From: Clarkia xantiana subsp. parviflora
Taxonomy: Eukaryota; Streptophyta; Magnoliopsida; Myrtales; Onagraceae
Assembly (NCBI GenBank): GCA_036873135.1
Contig: JAPTYO010000022.1
Coordinates: forward strand, 3,530,979 to 3,594,978
Direction of reading: 5' to 3'
DNA length: 64,000 nucleotides
The position numbers were made by a program, and so were the translations under genes. Shown here one piece after another: positions 22,801 to 32,784 of the stretch. The notes beneath the pieces were generated by a model that saw only the letters and a program-made list of their open reading frames with translations, had not been told where the DNA came from and ran no database searches. How positions within the stretch are numbered: the stretch's first letter is position 1; each line of letters starts with the position of its first letter.

Positions 22801-23099
22801 TCTCTTCGGTCCAAGAGAGCCTCTACAGCCGCCAGAAACATGGGCATGGCCTCTGCCACGGCCCTCGTCAAATCTGCAGCTGGGGGGGCCTCCTGCCCCC
22901 TGTTATCCTGGTGTTGAGGGGCAACATCTTCGGGATGCGATCCATTGTGCCCCCCTGTCTGGGAGAGCTTAGCCGGGGGATGGTTCTGGTTTTCCCCTTG
23001 TTCTGGTACTGAATTCAGGTTCGTTGCAGCGGGGTGACGGGAACCACCAGATTGTCCTCTTCTGTTCCTGCCAGCCGCCATCGATCGAGTAGAAGGCAT
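19830..23099 (-). CDS. Element A gag-protease-reverse transcriptase polyprotein
   Basis: I start at the ATG at 23099 (MPSTRSMAAGRNRRGQSGG), just inside the primer site; the frame is open further upstream but enters the LTR. Gag has the retrotransposon gag core (TWFFSLPPGCITCWADMHDRF, then RPDESLAHYYQRY), an Arg/Ser repeat near 21545-21590, and a zinc-knuckle-like CRFHRANGHDTNHC at about 21700-21660. Protease carries LIDGGSSSDILF (about 21240-21205). RT has WRMCVDFRDLNKACPKD, FMDAYSGYNQIKM and the active-site YVDDM (20129-20115). The frame ends with a TGA between RT and RNaseH where the related element continues, so it is one nonsense mutation from an intact polyprotein. Confidence 0.92.
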   Translation of the reverse strand: MPSTRSMAAGRNRRGQSGGSRHPAATNLNSVPEQGENQNHPPAKLSQTGGHNGSHPEDVAPQHQDNRGQEAPPAADLTRAVAEAMPMFLAAVEALLDRREVARRQEEMPPLEEATLPTEGRNAQEAPPQGQDRGRTTSQPEKFVVDGLGPVQHRTIPLNGPITPDQVVKIVNICMGEQKPLVSELRDRSTHPFVPRLIDTLAPPGLGIPEIKEYDGEGDPVLHVQKHLMACLGRSPNEDIVCTLFPNTLGERALTWFFSLPPGCITCWADMHDRFIRQYQGRRRLLKSVRSLTQVVQRPDESLAHYYQRYTASVAEIDEEISEGETIRTFIRNPTAPYGSDLMHSVAEKAVWNMEALQKRVKRQIDVQESKIAAGELEPPKSNKGKQSSKPFDDRKSKGKPDSGKNRGRPDRKDDRRPSRKDKREDFDIPLNCSMAEVLTVMERQGISRYPPKKDGEFLGSRTDRYCRFHRANGHDTNHCRELKKEIEKLIQKGKLKEFVGDKRCRSRSRSRSRSRSRSRDRSPKKKRTDPESSGVRKERRVINVIHGGFAAGGDTSSAREVYASRIPTAVVLGKRSRSWTLKEELVISFSLDDLIGVETPHDDALVVTLDVDGFEMKRILIDGGSSSDILFMDALEAMGKTKKDLKEANFPMVGFSGSTSYPLGVITLPVEFDSGWKSERRNVEFVVVDSAGTYNAIIGRTTINPLMAVASTVHQKMKFPTDHGVGEVKGDQVASRKCYVNATRRRRREAMTVLQTDTDPREEFGRPAPVEDLKEVEIDGPQRKVNIGSALTEETAQKLVELLKEFKELFAWSPSDMPGISPDVIVHELKIDPAIKPITQKRRPMGTDKKIAIQQEVGRLLDAGFIRELRFQTWVANPVLVKKTNGKWRMCVDFRDLNKACPKDCYPLPRIDQLVDATSGHELLSFMDAYSGYNQIKMAKEDAPHTAFYADSDIYHYDVMPFGLINVGATYQRMVNKLFGDMLGETMEAYVDDMLVKSRQAEDHVHNLTMAFERMRLHQVRLNPTKCAFGVHSGKFLGFMVSQRGIEVNPEKLRAIEEMQSPFNHREVQVLNGRLAAMNRFLSKASDR

Positions 23100-23116
23100 A
23101 TCAGCTTTTTGTTTGT

Positions 23117-23134
23117 TTCCCACAGACGGCGCCA
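23117..23134 (-). other. Element A primer-binding site
   Basis: On the minus strand TGGCGCCGTCTGTGGG follows the 5' LTR after one T. Its first bases match the 3' end of tRNAs ending GGCGCCA (plant tRNA-Asp ends this way), but the match further in is poor, so the primer identity is uncertain. Confidence 0.7.
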
Positions 23135-23135
23135 A

Positions 23136-23833
23136 TGTTGGATCACGGTGGAACTCCGGTACGGATCTTGACGGCAATCCTAGCTCCTTTGCTCCACGCA
23201 ATCCTGCAAGAGGGGATAGACCGGGCGGTGACCCAGAATCCCTCTCCGATGCTTAAATGAGTACTTCGTCTGACTGGCAAGTAACAGATATCAAAGTGTA
23301 TTCAACTCAACGTAAGTCTTTCTGAAGTGATCTCCTGCCCTTTTATAGGCAGAGAGATGCCTCAGGTACCTGGCGAACCGTTAGGGGTGGTTAGCCCGTA
23401 TCCCGCATATCTCGGACGTGATCCCACGTATCTTAGCCATGCCCCGCGTATCTCGGCCACGCTCCGTGTATCTTAACCACGTTCCGCGTATCTCGGCCAC
23501 GCCCCGCATATCTTGGCCTTATCCTCTGATAACGAGTCCCGACTCCCGTCGGGGACTCCAGAGTTATCTCGTTGTGTCACCGCTCGGGGCCCCTTGTCAT
23601 CGTGACAGGGCCGATCATTCTCAGGGATTCATCATCGGGGCCTACTTAAAGGCTTCTCATCGGGAGCTTCTAGCTCAACTATCGGGACCGACTCTGTCGG
23701 GACCTTGCTTCGTCGGGACTCCCTTCGTCGGGACCCTTTCCCAAAGTCATCTTGACCTTTACTCTGGGCCTGGTGGGCCTGTTTGCCGTTTCCTCGCCGT
23801 TAAAGGGCCTGACGGCTATAGTCGGACCCATCA
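23136..23833 (-). repeat. Element A 5' LTR (698 bp)
   Basis: Same length and ends as the left LTR. It is followed by the TSD GAATG at 23834. The LTR family is shared with element B, whose LTR begins TGTTGGATCACGGTTGGAAC, but the two belong to clearly different subfamilies. Confidence 0.95.
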
Positions 23834-23838
23834 GAATG

Positions 23839-24680
23839 TTTGATCACCGAAGACAAATCTACGACGCAATGCTTTTAGTCGCCGAAGATTATTCAGCGAC
23901 GTAATGCTTTTAGTCGCCAAAGATATTTCGGCAACAAAATCTATTTAGTCGCCACCAACAGATTCTTTACAAATAAAAATGTAAAAAATACTTTTACTAC
24001 AAATCGAGAATCTATTATTTTCCTCATCACATACAAATTGTTATCCGAATCAAGCATTCCACAAAGTAATAATCGCTTAGCTAATAAAACGCGAAAAAAA
24101 ACACTCAACTCTAAAATTACAACTTGCAGTTGAAGCCGCATAACCTCGAAAAAATCCACAATGTCATCAAATGTAATGGCCTATCTTTCTTTCTGCGCAA
24201 TAAGTTTATAAAACAATATCTCAAGTTAGAAACATTCATACAACTAAATAACCAAGTTAAATTATACAACTAAATAACCAAGTTAAATCCTAGAACCTAG
24301 CAGAATTGACAAACTTAGATATAGAGATAAACAATGAAAAAACGTAATACTTAAAGCTATACAACCCTCATTTGATTCTATTCAGCAATACATGTATACA
24401 TCATACATTTAGCTATTTAATACTGCACTCGTATAATCAATACCATTGAATTCTTCATTTCCAGGTTCAAGTCATTTGGTTACTTAATTTTTTTATCTCT
24501 AGGTCCTAAATCATTTAATTTGGTAGAAGCATGTTCATAATGCATATGAAAATTTAACCATATATACTTTGAGAGTGGACATCTAGGTTGTAGTTGCAGC
24601 AGCAACTATGTCAGGATCTAATCTCTGACCCGCAACATTCATAAAACAAAAGATAACGTGAAGCTACATCATTTTTAATT
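23839..24680. other. Right continuation of the CACTA-like array, then AT-rich spacer
   Basis: To about 23960 the sequence continues the units seen left of element A (GTCGCCGAAGATTATTCAGC and variants). Beyond that it is AT-rich with no recognisable gene. The small minus-strand frame at 23941-24159 has no domain and is treated as chance. Confidence 0.5.
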
Positions 24681-25334
24681 GGGTTAAATGTATTTTTCAT
24701 ACCTTAAGTTTGAGCGATTTCTGCTTTTGGTACCACTTGTTTTTTTCGTCTAGTTTTGGTACCAAACGTTTGGACAAAATATAGTTTTCATACATCTGTT
24801 AACTTTCTGTTAAAATGTCATGTGCTATACACGTGACAGCCATAAACTTTTGAATTTGTTTCAATTTAGTCCATCTAATGCATCCCTAACTTTTATTTTG
24901 TTCAATTTAGCCCTAAAATTTCAAAATCGAACCATTGACCCAAATTGACATAGCCGGACCTAGCCTAGGGCTAGGTCTGACCCTGAGTCGGGTTCGCCGG
25001 ACCCAAACGAACCTAACCCAGGGTCGGACCTAGCCCTAGGCTAGGTCCGGCTATGTCAATTTGGGTTAAGGGTTCAATTTTGAAATTTTATGGCTAAATT
25101 GAACAAAATAAAATTTAGGGATGCATTAGATGGACTAAATTGAAACAAATCAAAAGTTTAGGGAGGCCACGTGCACGACACATGACATTTTAACAGAAAA
25201 ATTAACGGAAAGTTAACGGATGTATGAAAACTATACTTTGTCTAAACGTTTGGTACCAAAACTAGACAAAAAAAACAAGTGGTACCAAAAGCAAAAATCG
25301 CTCAAACTTATAGTATGAAAAATACCTTTAACCC
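24681..25334. mobile_element. Palindromic Mutator-like MITE 1 (654 bp)
   Basis: The element is one long inverted repeat: its two halves are near-complements around a GC-rich centre near 24990-25000. The left end begins GGGTTAAATG and the right end closes with TTTAACCC. The 9-mer TTTTTAATT flanks it exactly on both sides (24672-24680, 25335-25343). A 9-bp TSD with long terminal inverted repeats indicates mobilisation by a Mutator-like transposase. No coding capacity. Confidence 0.88.
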
Positions 25335-25622
25335 TTTTTAATTTATAAAGAATTTCTTCTCGGTTCTATTCTCCAACTCCATTACTTAAACACTAGCAAT
25401 TTAAGCTAGTAAATAGGTAAAAATGAATGTTTGGTATATATATACTGCAATTACTATGATCCTTTTCTTTGTCTATCTTTCATGGTGCAATCGACAAATT
25501 CATTCCTTTTATAATTTAAATGTACCAAACGACAAGTTCTTTTTATAGCAGATTAAAATGAAAAATTACTGAAAAGGAATTTTAGCGAATGTACTTATCT
25601 AGCTTGAGAGATATAAAAGAAA

Positions 25623-27016
25623 GGGTTAAAGGTACTTTCCATACCACATGTTTGACCGAATGTGGCTTTTAGTACTGGATGTTTACTTTTGTATACTTTT
25701 GGTACCAAACGTTTGAAAAAATGTGGCTTTTGGTACAACCGTTAGTTGGCCGTTAGTTTTGGTAGGGGTGGCAAACAGGTCGTGTCGTGTCGTGTCGATT
25801 CGTGTCGTGTCACTAGTGACATACGTGTCAACAGATCTCTCGTGTCTAAACAGATCACTTTAAATATGACACAGACAGTTCTCGTGTCACACGGGAGTTG
25901 GCAGATATCGTGTCACACGGAACACAGACACGAGACATGGAATTTTGTTTTTACACCAAAAAATATTACACTTTTTAGCCCAAAAACTTTTACAAATGTT
26001 ACAAAATCATCCTAAATCAAGCACCATCATATTTTGAGAAATAATTGAATCTTCTCATTATACAAATAATAAGTTCATAAAGAAAAATGACTTAAATATA
26101 AAAAATCGAACATTACAAACAAAATAAGCCGATATCTAAATTTCAAGTTATCTTGAAGCTAGCACATGAAATCATATTATAAGTTTTTTTTGCCAATAGA
26201 AGTTTTTATTATTACAGACAATCATATTATAAGTTTTTTTTAAATAGATTAATGTACTAAATAGTTGCAATATTTTTAAAATTATTATTGATCATTATAT
26301 ATTTTTTTTGGCAAAATTATTGGGCTTTATATAAATATTAAGTTTCAAATAAGTCGTGTCGATGCGTGTCTATCGTGTGGACCTACAGATCAGATCTACA
26401 CGGACTTGCCTAAAAACGTGTCTAGTCGTGTCACAGATCTATCAGACACGGTCAGATTTTCGTGTAGATCAGGACACGAAAAAAAGCAGGTCCGTGTCAG
26501 ATCGTGTCGTCGTGTCGTGTTAGCAATTGCCACCCCTAAGTTTTGGTCATTAAATGATATGTGCAAGTCACGTGATCGACTCTAAACTTTTAATTTTGTT
26601 CAATTTAGTCCCTCAAATATATTCCTAACTTTTATTTTATTTAACTTAGTCATAACACTTCAAAATCGGACCCAATTAAACCAATCGAATTCAATTGACA
26701 TAGCCCAAATTGGGTCAAATTTACCCAATTGGGGATAGGTCCCAATTGGGTTCGATTTTGAAGCTTTAGGACAAAATTAAACAAAATAAAAGTTATGAAT
26801 ATATTTGAGAGACTAAATTGAACAAAATTAAAAGTTTAGAGTCGATCACGTGACTTGTACATGTCATTTAACGGCCAAAACTAACGGCCAACTAACGGAT
26901 GTACCAAAAACCACATTTTTTCAAACGTTTGGTACCAAAAGTATACAAAACTAAACATCCAGTACTAAAAACCACATTCGGTTAAACATGTGGTATGAAA
27001 AGTACCTTTAACCCAC
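25623..27016. mobile_element. Palindromic Mutator-like MITE 2, split by a hAT element
   Basis: The left end begins GGGTTAAAGGTACTTT and the right end closes with AAAGTACCTTTAACCC plus AC. The 9-mer TAAAAGAAA is present on both sides (25614-25622, 27017-27025). Apart from the inserted hAT at 25763-26538 the element would be about 610 bp, mostly inverted repeat. It shares phrases with MITEs 1 and 3 (GTTCAATTTAGTC, TTTGGTACCAAACGTTTG, CACGTGA). Confidence 0.87.
25763..26538. mobile_element. Non-autonomous hAT element nested in MITE 2 (776 bp)
   Basis: The left end begins TAGGGGTGGCAAACAGGTCG and the right end closes with TTGCCACCCCTA. The octamer AGTTTTGG flanks both sides (25755-25762, 26539-26546). 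Subterminal DNA is packed with CGTGTC/GACACG motifs in both orientations, which could be transposase-binding repeats. The 89-codon frame at 25746-26015 crosses the border and is not a gene. Its ends resemble those of the hAT element at 1871-2708, but its interior does not. Confidence 0.88.
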
Positions 27017-27311
27017 TAAAAGAAATGTACAACTAGTTTTTTTGTACTAACAAGTTGCTTATGATATGTTGGAATTCTTCCGTGTTTTACACCTGAACCA
27101 ACCATATTCAACCCTATAGTTAACAAATAAGTCAAACTTAAAATAGATATAATCAACATTGTTTGTCATTTTCTTCGACAGAGCCCTTAACGCACATACA
27201 AAATTTCCAATTAAATAACAAACGTTATTCCATACATTTTTTTTACAAAAATTACATACAGTACCACAATTAAGTAAATCAACTTGTATTCTTATGACAA
27301 CAAAAAATATA

Positions 27312-27829
27312 GGGTTAATAGGTGTTTTGGTCATGATGTTTGACGACTTTTGGGTTTTGGTCCATAATGTTTATTTTTGCCTAATTTTGGTCTCATATGT
27401 TTGCATATTTTTTCTAGTTTTAGTCTTTCCGTTAATATTTTCCGTTAAGTAACATGTGTAAGTCACGTGATCCACCCTAAACTTTTGATTTTGTTCAATT
27501 TAGTCCCTCTAATACTTTCCTACCTTTTTTTTGTTCAATTTAGTCCTAAAGTCTCAAAATTGACTTCTCCAATTTAGGTCAATTTTGAGACTTTAGGACT
27601 AAATTGAATAAAAAAAGAGTTAGGAAAGTATTAGAGGGACTAAATTGAACAAAATCAAAAGTTTAGAGTGGATCACGTGACTTGCACATGTCACTTAACT
27701 TAATGCAACGGAAAGACCAAAACTAGAAAAAATATGCAAACATGTGAGACCAAAACTAGGAAAAAATAAACATCATAGACCAAAACTCAAAAGTCGTCAA
27801 ACATCATAGACCAAAACACCTATTAACCC
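27312..27829. mobile_element. Palindromic Mutator-like MITE 3 (518 bp)
   Basis: The left end begins GGGTTAATAGGTGTTTTGG and the right end closes with CCAAAACACCTATTAACCC. The two arms are near-complements along their whole length, meeting near 27575. The 9-mer AAAAATATA flanks it on both sides (27303-27311, 27830-27838). No coding capacity. Confidence 0.9.
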
Positions 27830-30436
27830 AAAAATATATAGGAAATTCAAGTTTATTAGACAAACCTGTTGCAACTTAGAATGCACAGAAGCTGGAACTT
27901 ATAATCAATAATCGATAAACCAATAAATGTACATAAGTTAATTTGTAAATCCGAATTTTATAATACAACAAAAGACAATCTGTCACCTTAATTAGGAACA
28001 ATCAAAGTTAACTCAGTTATAGTTAGATTGTTCATCTCTTTTACAGGAGAGATCAAATTCGACTTTCCATTTTTGCTAATCAAAGTGAATGTACAACAAA
28101 GCAGCTAAAAACTAAGTTCCTAGGTAAATTCTAAGCAACGACTTCTTTCATCTAAGTGCATGATCAATTGAACATAACTCTCCTTAAATTGTCTGAAACC
28201 AGCAATCAGTGGTATATATAGTATGGTTGGTGACAATAACATCTTATAGGTTACTTAATAAACTACAGCAGCTCGTACTCTGTACTTCTCTTGGGACACA
28301 TATGATAGCCGAGTAGTGGGACTAGCCAACTTCAAGAGGATAATACAGCATTTGCATTCAAGAAACTGTAACCAACTAAATAAAGACCATATATCAATGG
28401 TTTGGTTCATTCATTGCATATATGACAGAAACCCACTTACAAGAACACTCATTTTAAAAGCCATGAAATCCAAGTCTGAACATTTAACAGAATGCAGCAC
28501 ATATGTACTTACACTTAGTAACGAAGCTAATTAAATTTATGATTCTACAGCAAAATTAGGTAACTTTGTAACTAAATGTTGATAAGAGTGTGTGAAGTGG
28601 TGCAAGTAAACAAAAATGAGAATGTTATTTTCTCATATGTATAGTTTTGTTTTCTTGACTAAATTTTAGGCTCATCCGCTCAAATATCAAACGAGATTTA
28701 ACAGTTTTATTCCATGCAAATGAAATCATCACTATCGTTTTAATACCCTTTTCAAGCCAATTTCGCATTTAATGCTACTTAAATCAAACACAATAATCAT
28801 TCGCCCAACAAAACCAGTAACATTCATGGGTTAAACATGTTAACGTATACATTGCAGCAATATCATCACTTATCTAAAGTAGCATCCTCACATCGTAGCA
28901 AAATTAGTAACGTATCACAATCAACTCAAGTAAGCCCTAGTAATGACACTAAGTTCAGAAATTACCTAAGGTGGAGGGGATTTCCTATGGGTCATGTCTA
29001 CCTTGGCTATCTCACCTATTGATATCCTTCAATTTCATGTAAATTCAGGGATACAAAAGATAGACGATGTGTATCATATAAAAGAAAATAATCACAGTAA
29101 TGAAAATTCTACCGAGAATGCATATAGCTATTATGATTTATTATTAATTGCCCTGTCTTTTAGCCATTTTTTATATGCAACAAAGATGAGATCATCAAAA
29201 ATCAACATCCATAACCTTTCTTACTCTAACAAGAAAGACGAAGTTCCTACCATATTCTTTGAACCTAAGATTAATATATAAGTCAAGGTTATTAACTAAA
29301 TAGAGTTAGCCTTATACCAAAATTCACTAAACAACCAATTAAATAAATAGTTTCTACTACTTAGTGTCTAATTAACCTACTAGATTGTAAAGACAGAGTA
29401 ACTAGAGTGATGGAAGTAAATTTGACAGAAATCACTCATAATTTTTTAATATATTTAAGAAAATCACTCCCAGCGGTTTAAATCTATTTCAAAGAGCATA
29501 TTTTGTTAACTTTTTTGAATCAATTTAAGACTGTTGATGTGAGTTTTACTTTTCTATACACATATTACATAATACTTCACTTTAAAAGAGCAAAATGGCT
29601 CGACATTACACCGTAAGACAAACCAGTGAATTGCAACTCATAATGCATTGAGCCTGGAACCAACACTTAATAATAAACCAACGAATATACACAAATTAAA
29701 TTTTAAAGTCTGATTTTATAATAAAACAAACATTCAATCAGTCCTGAGTGGAAGGAGATGATATCATAATTGCATTTGGTAGCTGACACTCCAAGATAGG
29801 AGACCTTTAAATTGGTGCTAATGCAGGTGATACAAAGAGTATAATTTAGGTTCCTAACCTTCATCAGGAAGGTTCAAAACTTAACTTGGTTAAATTTATC
29901 ACCTCATCTGCAATTGGGTACACAAGCAACAGTCGAAACCCTATAAATTTAATTAAGGGATGGAGAGAAGATAGCATAATAGAAAGATATCACAATCGGT
30001 TGAAGATTTGATAACAAAATACCTGCTAGAGAGGCGAAGGGGCGAAGCTTGGTAGTCAAAACCCTAGAAATCAAATTAGGGCTTGAGGGATGAAGGGGTA
30101 GAGCTTAAGGTCGAGACCCTAGAAATTTATGGGTAGAGGGACGAGAGAGTGAATGGATACAAGGGCATTGAACTACTGGAGTAGATCCCGTTGTGACGCG
30201 ACTGAGGAAAAGCACAGAGAAGAAGCACACACGGTTGAGACTGGGAGAGAAGCAGATGGGCGTTTCTAACTTCTCCGCTTTCGCTTTCTAACTTAGCAAA
30301 ATAAATTTCTTAAAGGGAGCTTCAATGCGTGACAGCTGTGTTTTACATCTAAAATTAAAATTTTAAATTTGATTATTTACTATTTAATTTAATTATTAAA
30401 TACTATTTAGTATATATATATATATATATATATATA
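27830..30436. other. Intergenic stretch without a recognisable gene
   Basis: Small frames at 28316-28534, 28837-29022 and 28994-29281 have no recognisable domain. A diverged direct repeat of about 118 bp is visible at about 27868-27985 and 29628-29745 (shared phrases include TTGCAACT, AATGCA, AATAAACCAA-like runs and GATTTTATAATA). From about 29990 to 30300 the sequence is less AT-rich with repeated ACCCTAGAAAT phrases, possibly an old gene leader. Confidence 0.35.
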
Positions 30437-30521
30437 TTTTTTGAGTTTTTGACCAAAATAGGGCTACATGGACAACCAAATACCTATATAGGCTAGAAAA
30501 AAATACCAAATACAAATATAA

Positions 30522-30557
30522 GGCTGGCCGGGTTGGGGGAACCCGGCCAACCAGTTA

Positions 30558-30588
<31 letters not shown>

Positions 30589-30790
30589 CCACTTGGCCGG
30601 GTTGTGGGGACCTGGCCAAGTGAGTTCGAATAAAAAAAAACAAAACAAAACCACTTGGCCGGGTTGTGGGGACTCGGCCATGAGTTCGAATTTCGAACTC
30701 ACTTGGCCGGGTCCCCACAACCCGGCCAAGTGGTTTTTTTTTTATTTGCAGCACATCGGATTCCCGACCGAGGGAATCCGGCCAGCAACT
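30522..30790. repeat. Cluster of inverted repeats (hairpins), left part
   Basis: Successive hairpins lie at 30522-30552 (GGCTGGCCGGGTT/AACCCGGCCAACC), 30590-30622 (CACTTGGCCGGGT arms), 30649-30735 (about 40-base arms, the strongest), and 30758-30779 (GGATTCCC/GGGAATCC, perfect). They are separated by A/C-rich runs such as (AAAAC)n. The left arm of a fifth hairpin ends at 30790, where Copia element D is inserted; its right arm lies at 61143-61158. Frames crossing the cluster on both strands are repeat artefacts. Confidence 0.8.
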
Positions 30791-31353
30791 TGTTAGCATA
30801 TGGTGACGTGGCGCCGTAATAGGAGCCCGTTAATTAAGGGAATTACCTAAGTTAATTAGGTAATTGTCAATATGGGCTAATTGGGCCAAATCCAATTAGT
30901 AATTGACAAGGGAGACCCAAAATGGGCCTCCCCCCTTATTATGCATGGTTCGGCCGAAACCCTAGTACCACATTGGTTGGAGTTGCCTTTTGGCAACTCC
31001 ACCCAATACTATATATAGGGTGATTCCTAAGGGTTTAAACACACAATTAAGAACAAGTATCTCCATTGAGAAAGCTTGTCACCCTAGTCTAATATTTCGG
31101 CAGCACCAACATCAAGTCCGAGGTTCCATCTCCGTTGAAGAATCGATCATAGGTCTTGTTGTGGAGCTACATCGCGTGGGACTTCTTCTAACGAAGAACT
31201 TGCACGTGGTTCCGACCGGAGGATCAGAACTCCCTCCACTTCGTTATTGGGCAAGAAAGCTCAAAGGTATGTGTACTAATTCCGCTGCGTAGATTAGATT
31301 TCTTGTTAGTACACGATTAGCATTCTGTAGTATTACGTCCCCGTAATCCAACA
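30791..31353 (+). repeat. Element D 5' LTR (563 bp)
   Basis: TG...CA ends and a length matching the right LTR (564 bp). Many substitutions between the two LTRs are visible by eye, so the insertion is older than that of element A. The frame at 30990-31292 inside it is not a gene; the same frame recurs in the right LTR because the LTRs are copies. Confidence 0.92.
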
Positions 31354-31354
31354 G

Positions 31355-31366
31355 TGGTATCAGAGC
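31355..31366 (+). other. Element D primer-binding site
   Basis: TGGTATCAGAGC, one base after the LTR, is the standard Copia site complementary to initiator Met-tRNA. Confidence 0.9.
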
Positions 31367-31600
31367 AAGTGTTAGGAGTTCTTAAAATTTTGATAAACTG
31401 ATGTTCTTGATGTTTATAAAAACCGAATTTTTTATGTTCATGAACACCATGAAGAATCCGAAATTTTTAAGTAGATTTCATGTGTTTGATCTTAAAAAAC
31501 TTAAAATTTTCAAATTTACATGTTTTTCAAGATCAAAACCGAATTTTTCATGATGAATTCAAGCTTGATGTTCATGATCTTCAAGAACACCATGAGTTTT

Positions 31601-32198
31601 TGTTAGCATATGGTGACGTGGCACCGTAATTGGTAGCCCGTTAATATATGTGGTTACCTAAGATAATTAGGTAAATGTCACATTAGGGCTAATTGGGCCA
31701 GACCCAATTCCCATGTGACATGGGAGGCCCAAAATTGGGCCTCCCACCACACATAGGTCGGCCGAAACCCTAGATATATGGGAGGAGAATTTTCTCCTCC
31801 TCCCACTATATAAGGAGGTCTTGGGGTCACTCCCAAAACACACCTTAACACAACTCCTTCTAAGTTGTGATTTGAGAGGAATCTCTTTCCCTCAAATAAC
31901 CTAGTTTTGGCCGGCCACCCTAACACCATAGGTGTGCCAAATTGCTTTCGAGCATCCAGTCCGAGGTTCTGTTCCCGTTGAAGAATTGATCAGAGGATTT
32001 GTTGTGGAGCTTATACCACGTAGGACTTCTTCTCACGAAGAACTTGTACGAGGTTCCGAACGGAGGATCAGAACTCCCTCCACAACATCCTTGGGCAGGA
32101 AAGCTAAAAGGTATGTGTACTAATTCCACTGCGTAGATTAGATTTCTTGCTAGTACACGTTTAGCATTCCGTAGTATTACGTCCCCGTAATCCAACAG
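31601..32198 (+). repeat. Solo LTR of a sister Copia family in the leader of element D
   Basis: It shares the first roughly 20 bases and the last roughly 30 with the D LTR but diverges strongly between. The 5-mer GTTTT flanks it exactly (31596-31600, 32199-32203). No internal region follows, so it is a solo LTR left by recombination. It carries an extended TATATAAGGAGG-like promoter segment at about 31806-31817. Confidence 0.85.
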
Positions 32199-32203
32199 TT
32201 TTA

Positions 32204-32674
32204 TCAAGAACACTATTTGGATTCTTGATCAAGGTAGTATTTGATCCTAAAATTTGACAACTTTTCCAACTTTTTGTGTTTGTGCCAAAAACCCTAGGGG
32301 TATTTTAGGTAAAAAAAATTAATTTTCTTGGTCACCAAGTTATTAAAATTTCGGCACAAATATTTTAATATATATGTTGCCATTTTTAAATTTTATTAAT
32401 AGGTAACTATATATCTATAAGTTGGAAAATATGGATAGGTTTATAATATAATATTGTAAAAGATATTAACTATCAATATATATAGTTAAAGATAGGGTTA
32501 ATATATATTGATAGATTTAATTACTATATAATATTAAGAAAATATATTGTCTACATATTTTAATCCTTAAAAGATATATTTGACAATATTTATATATATA
32601 TATATAACCGGCCGAATATATTAATATATATACATATATTGTTGATTGATTTACATCTTAAAGATAGAATCTTG

Positions 32675-32724
<50 letters not shown>

Positions 32725-32728
32725 CCAG

Positions 32729-32784
<56 letters not shown>

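Larger units (their letters stand above)
12468..23833 (-). mobile_element. Element A: near-complete Ty3/Gypsy Tat-clade retrotransposon (11.4 kb)
   Basis: Two 698-bp LTRs (12468-13165 and 23136-23833) in direct orientation bound the element, and the 5-mer GAATG flanks it on both sides (12463-12467, 23834-23838). Reading on the minus strand the order is 5' LTR, primer site, gag-PR-RT, gypsy RNaseH, second RNaseH, integrase, tandem repeats, antisense gene, polypurine tract, 3' LTR. The second RNaseH of the archaeal-like type and the antisense gene place it in the Tat clade. By eye the LTRs differ at about five positions, pointing to a recent insertion. Visible inactivating changes are one TGA in pol and one TAG in the antisense gene. 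Confidence 0.93.

Noticed and set aside
30464..30799. Frames with repeated PQPGQVVLF-like phrases
   Set aside because: They follow from the hairpin cluster and A/C-rich spacers; no domain.
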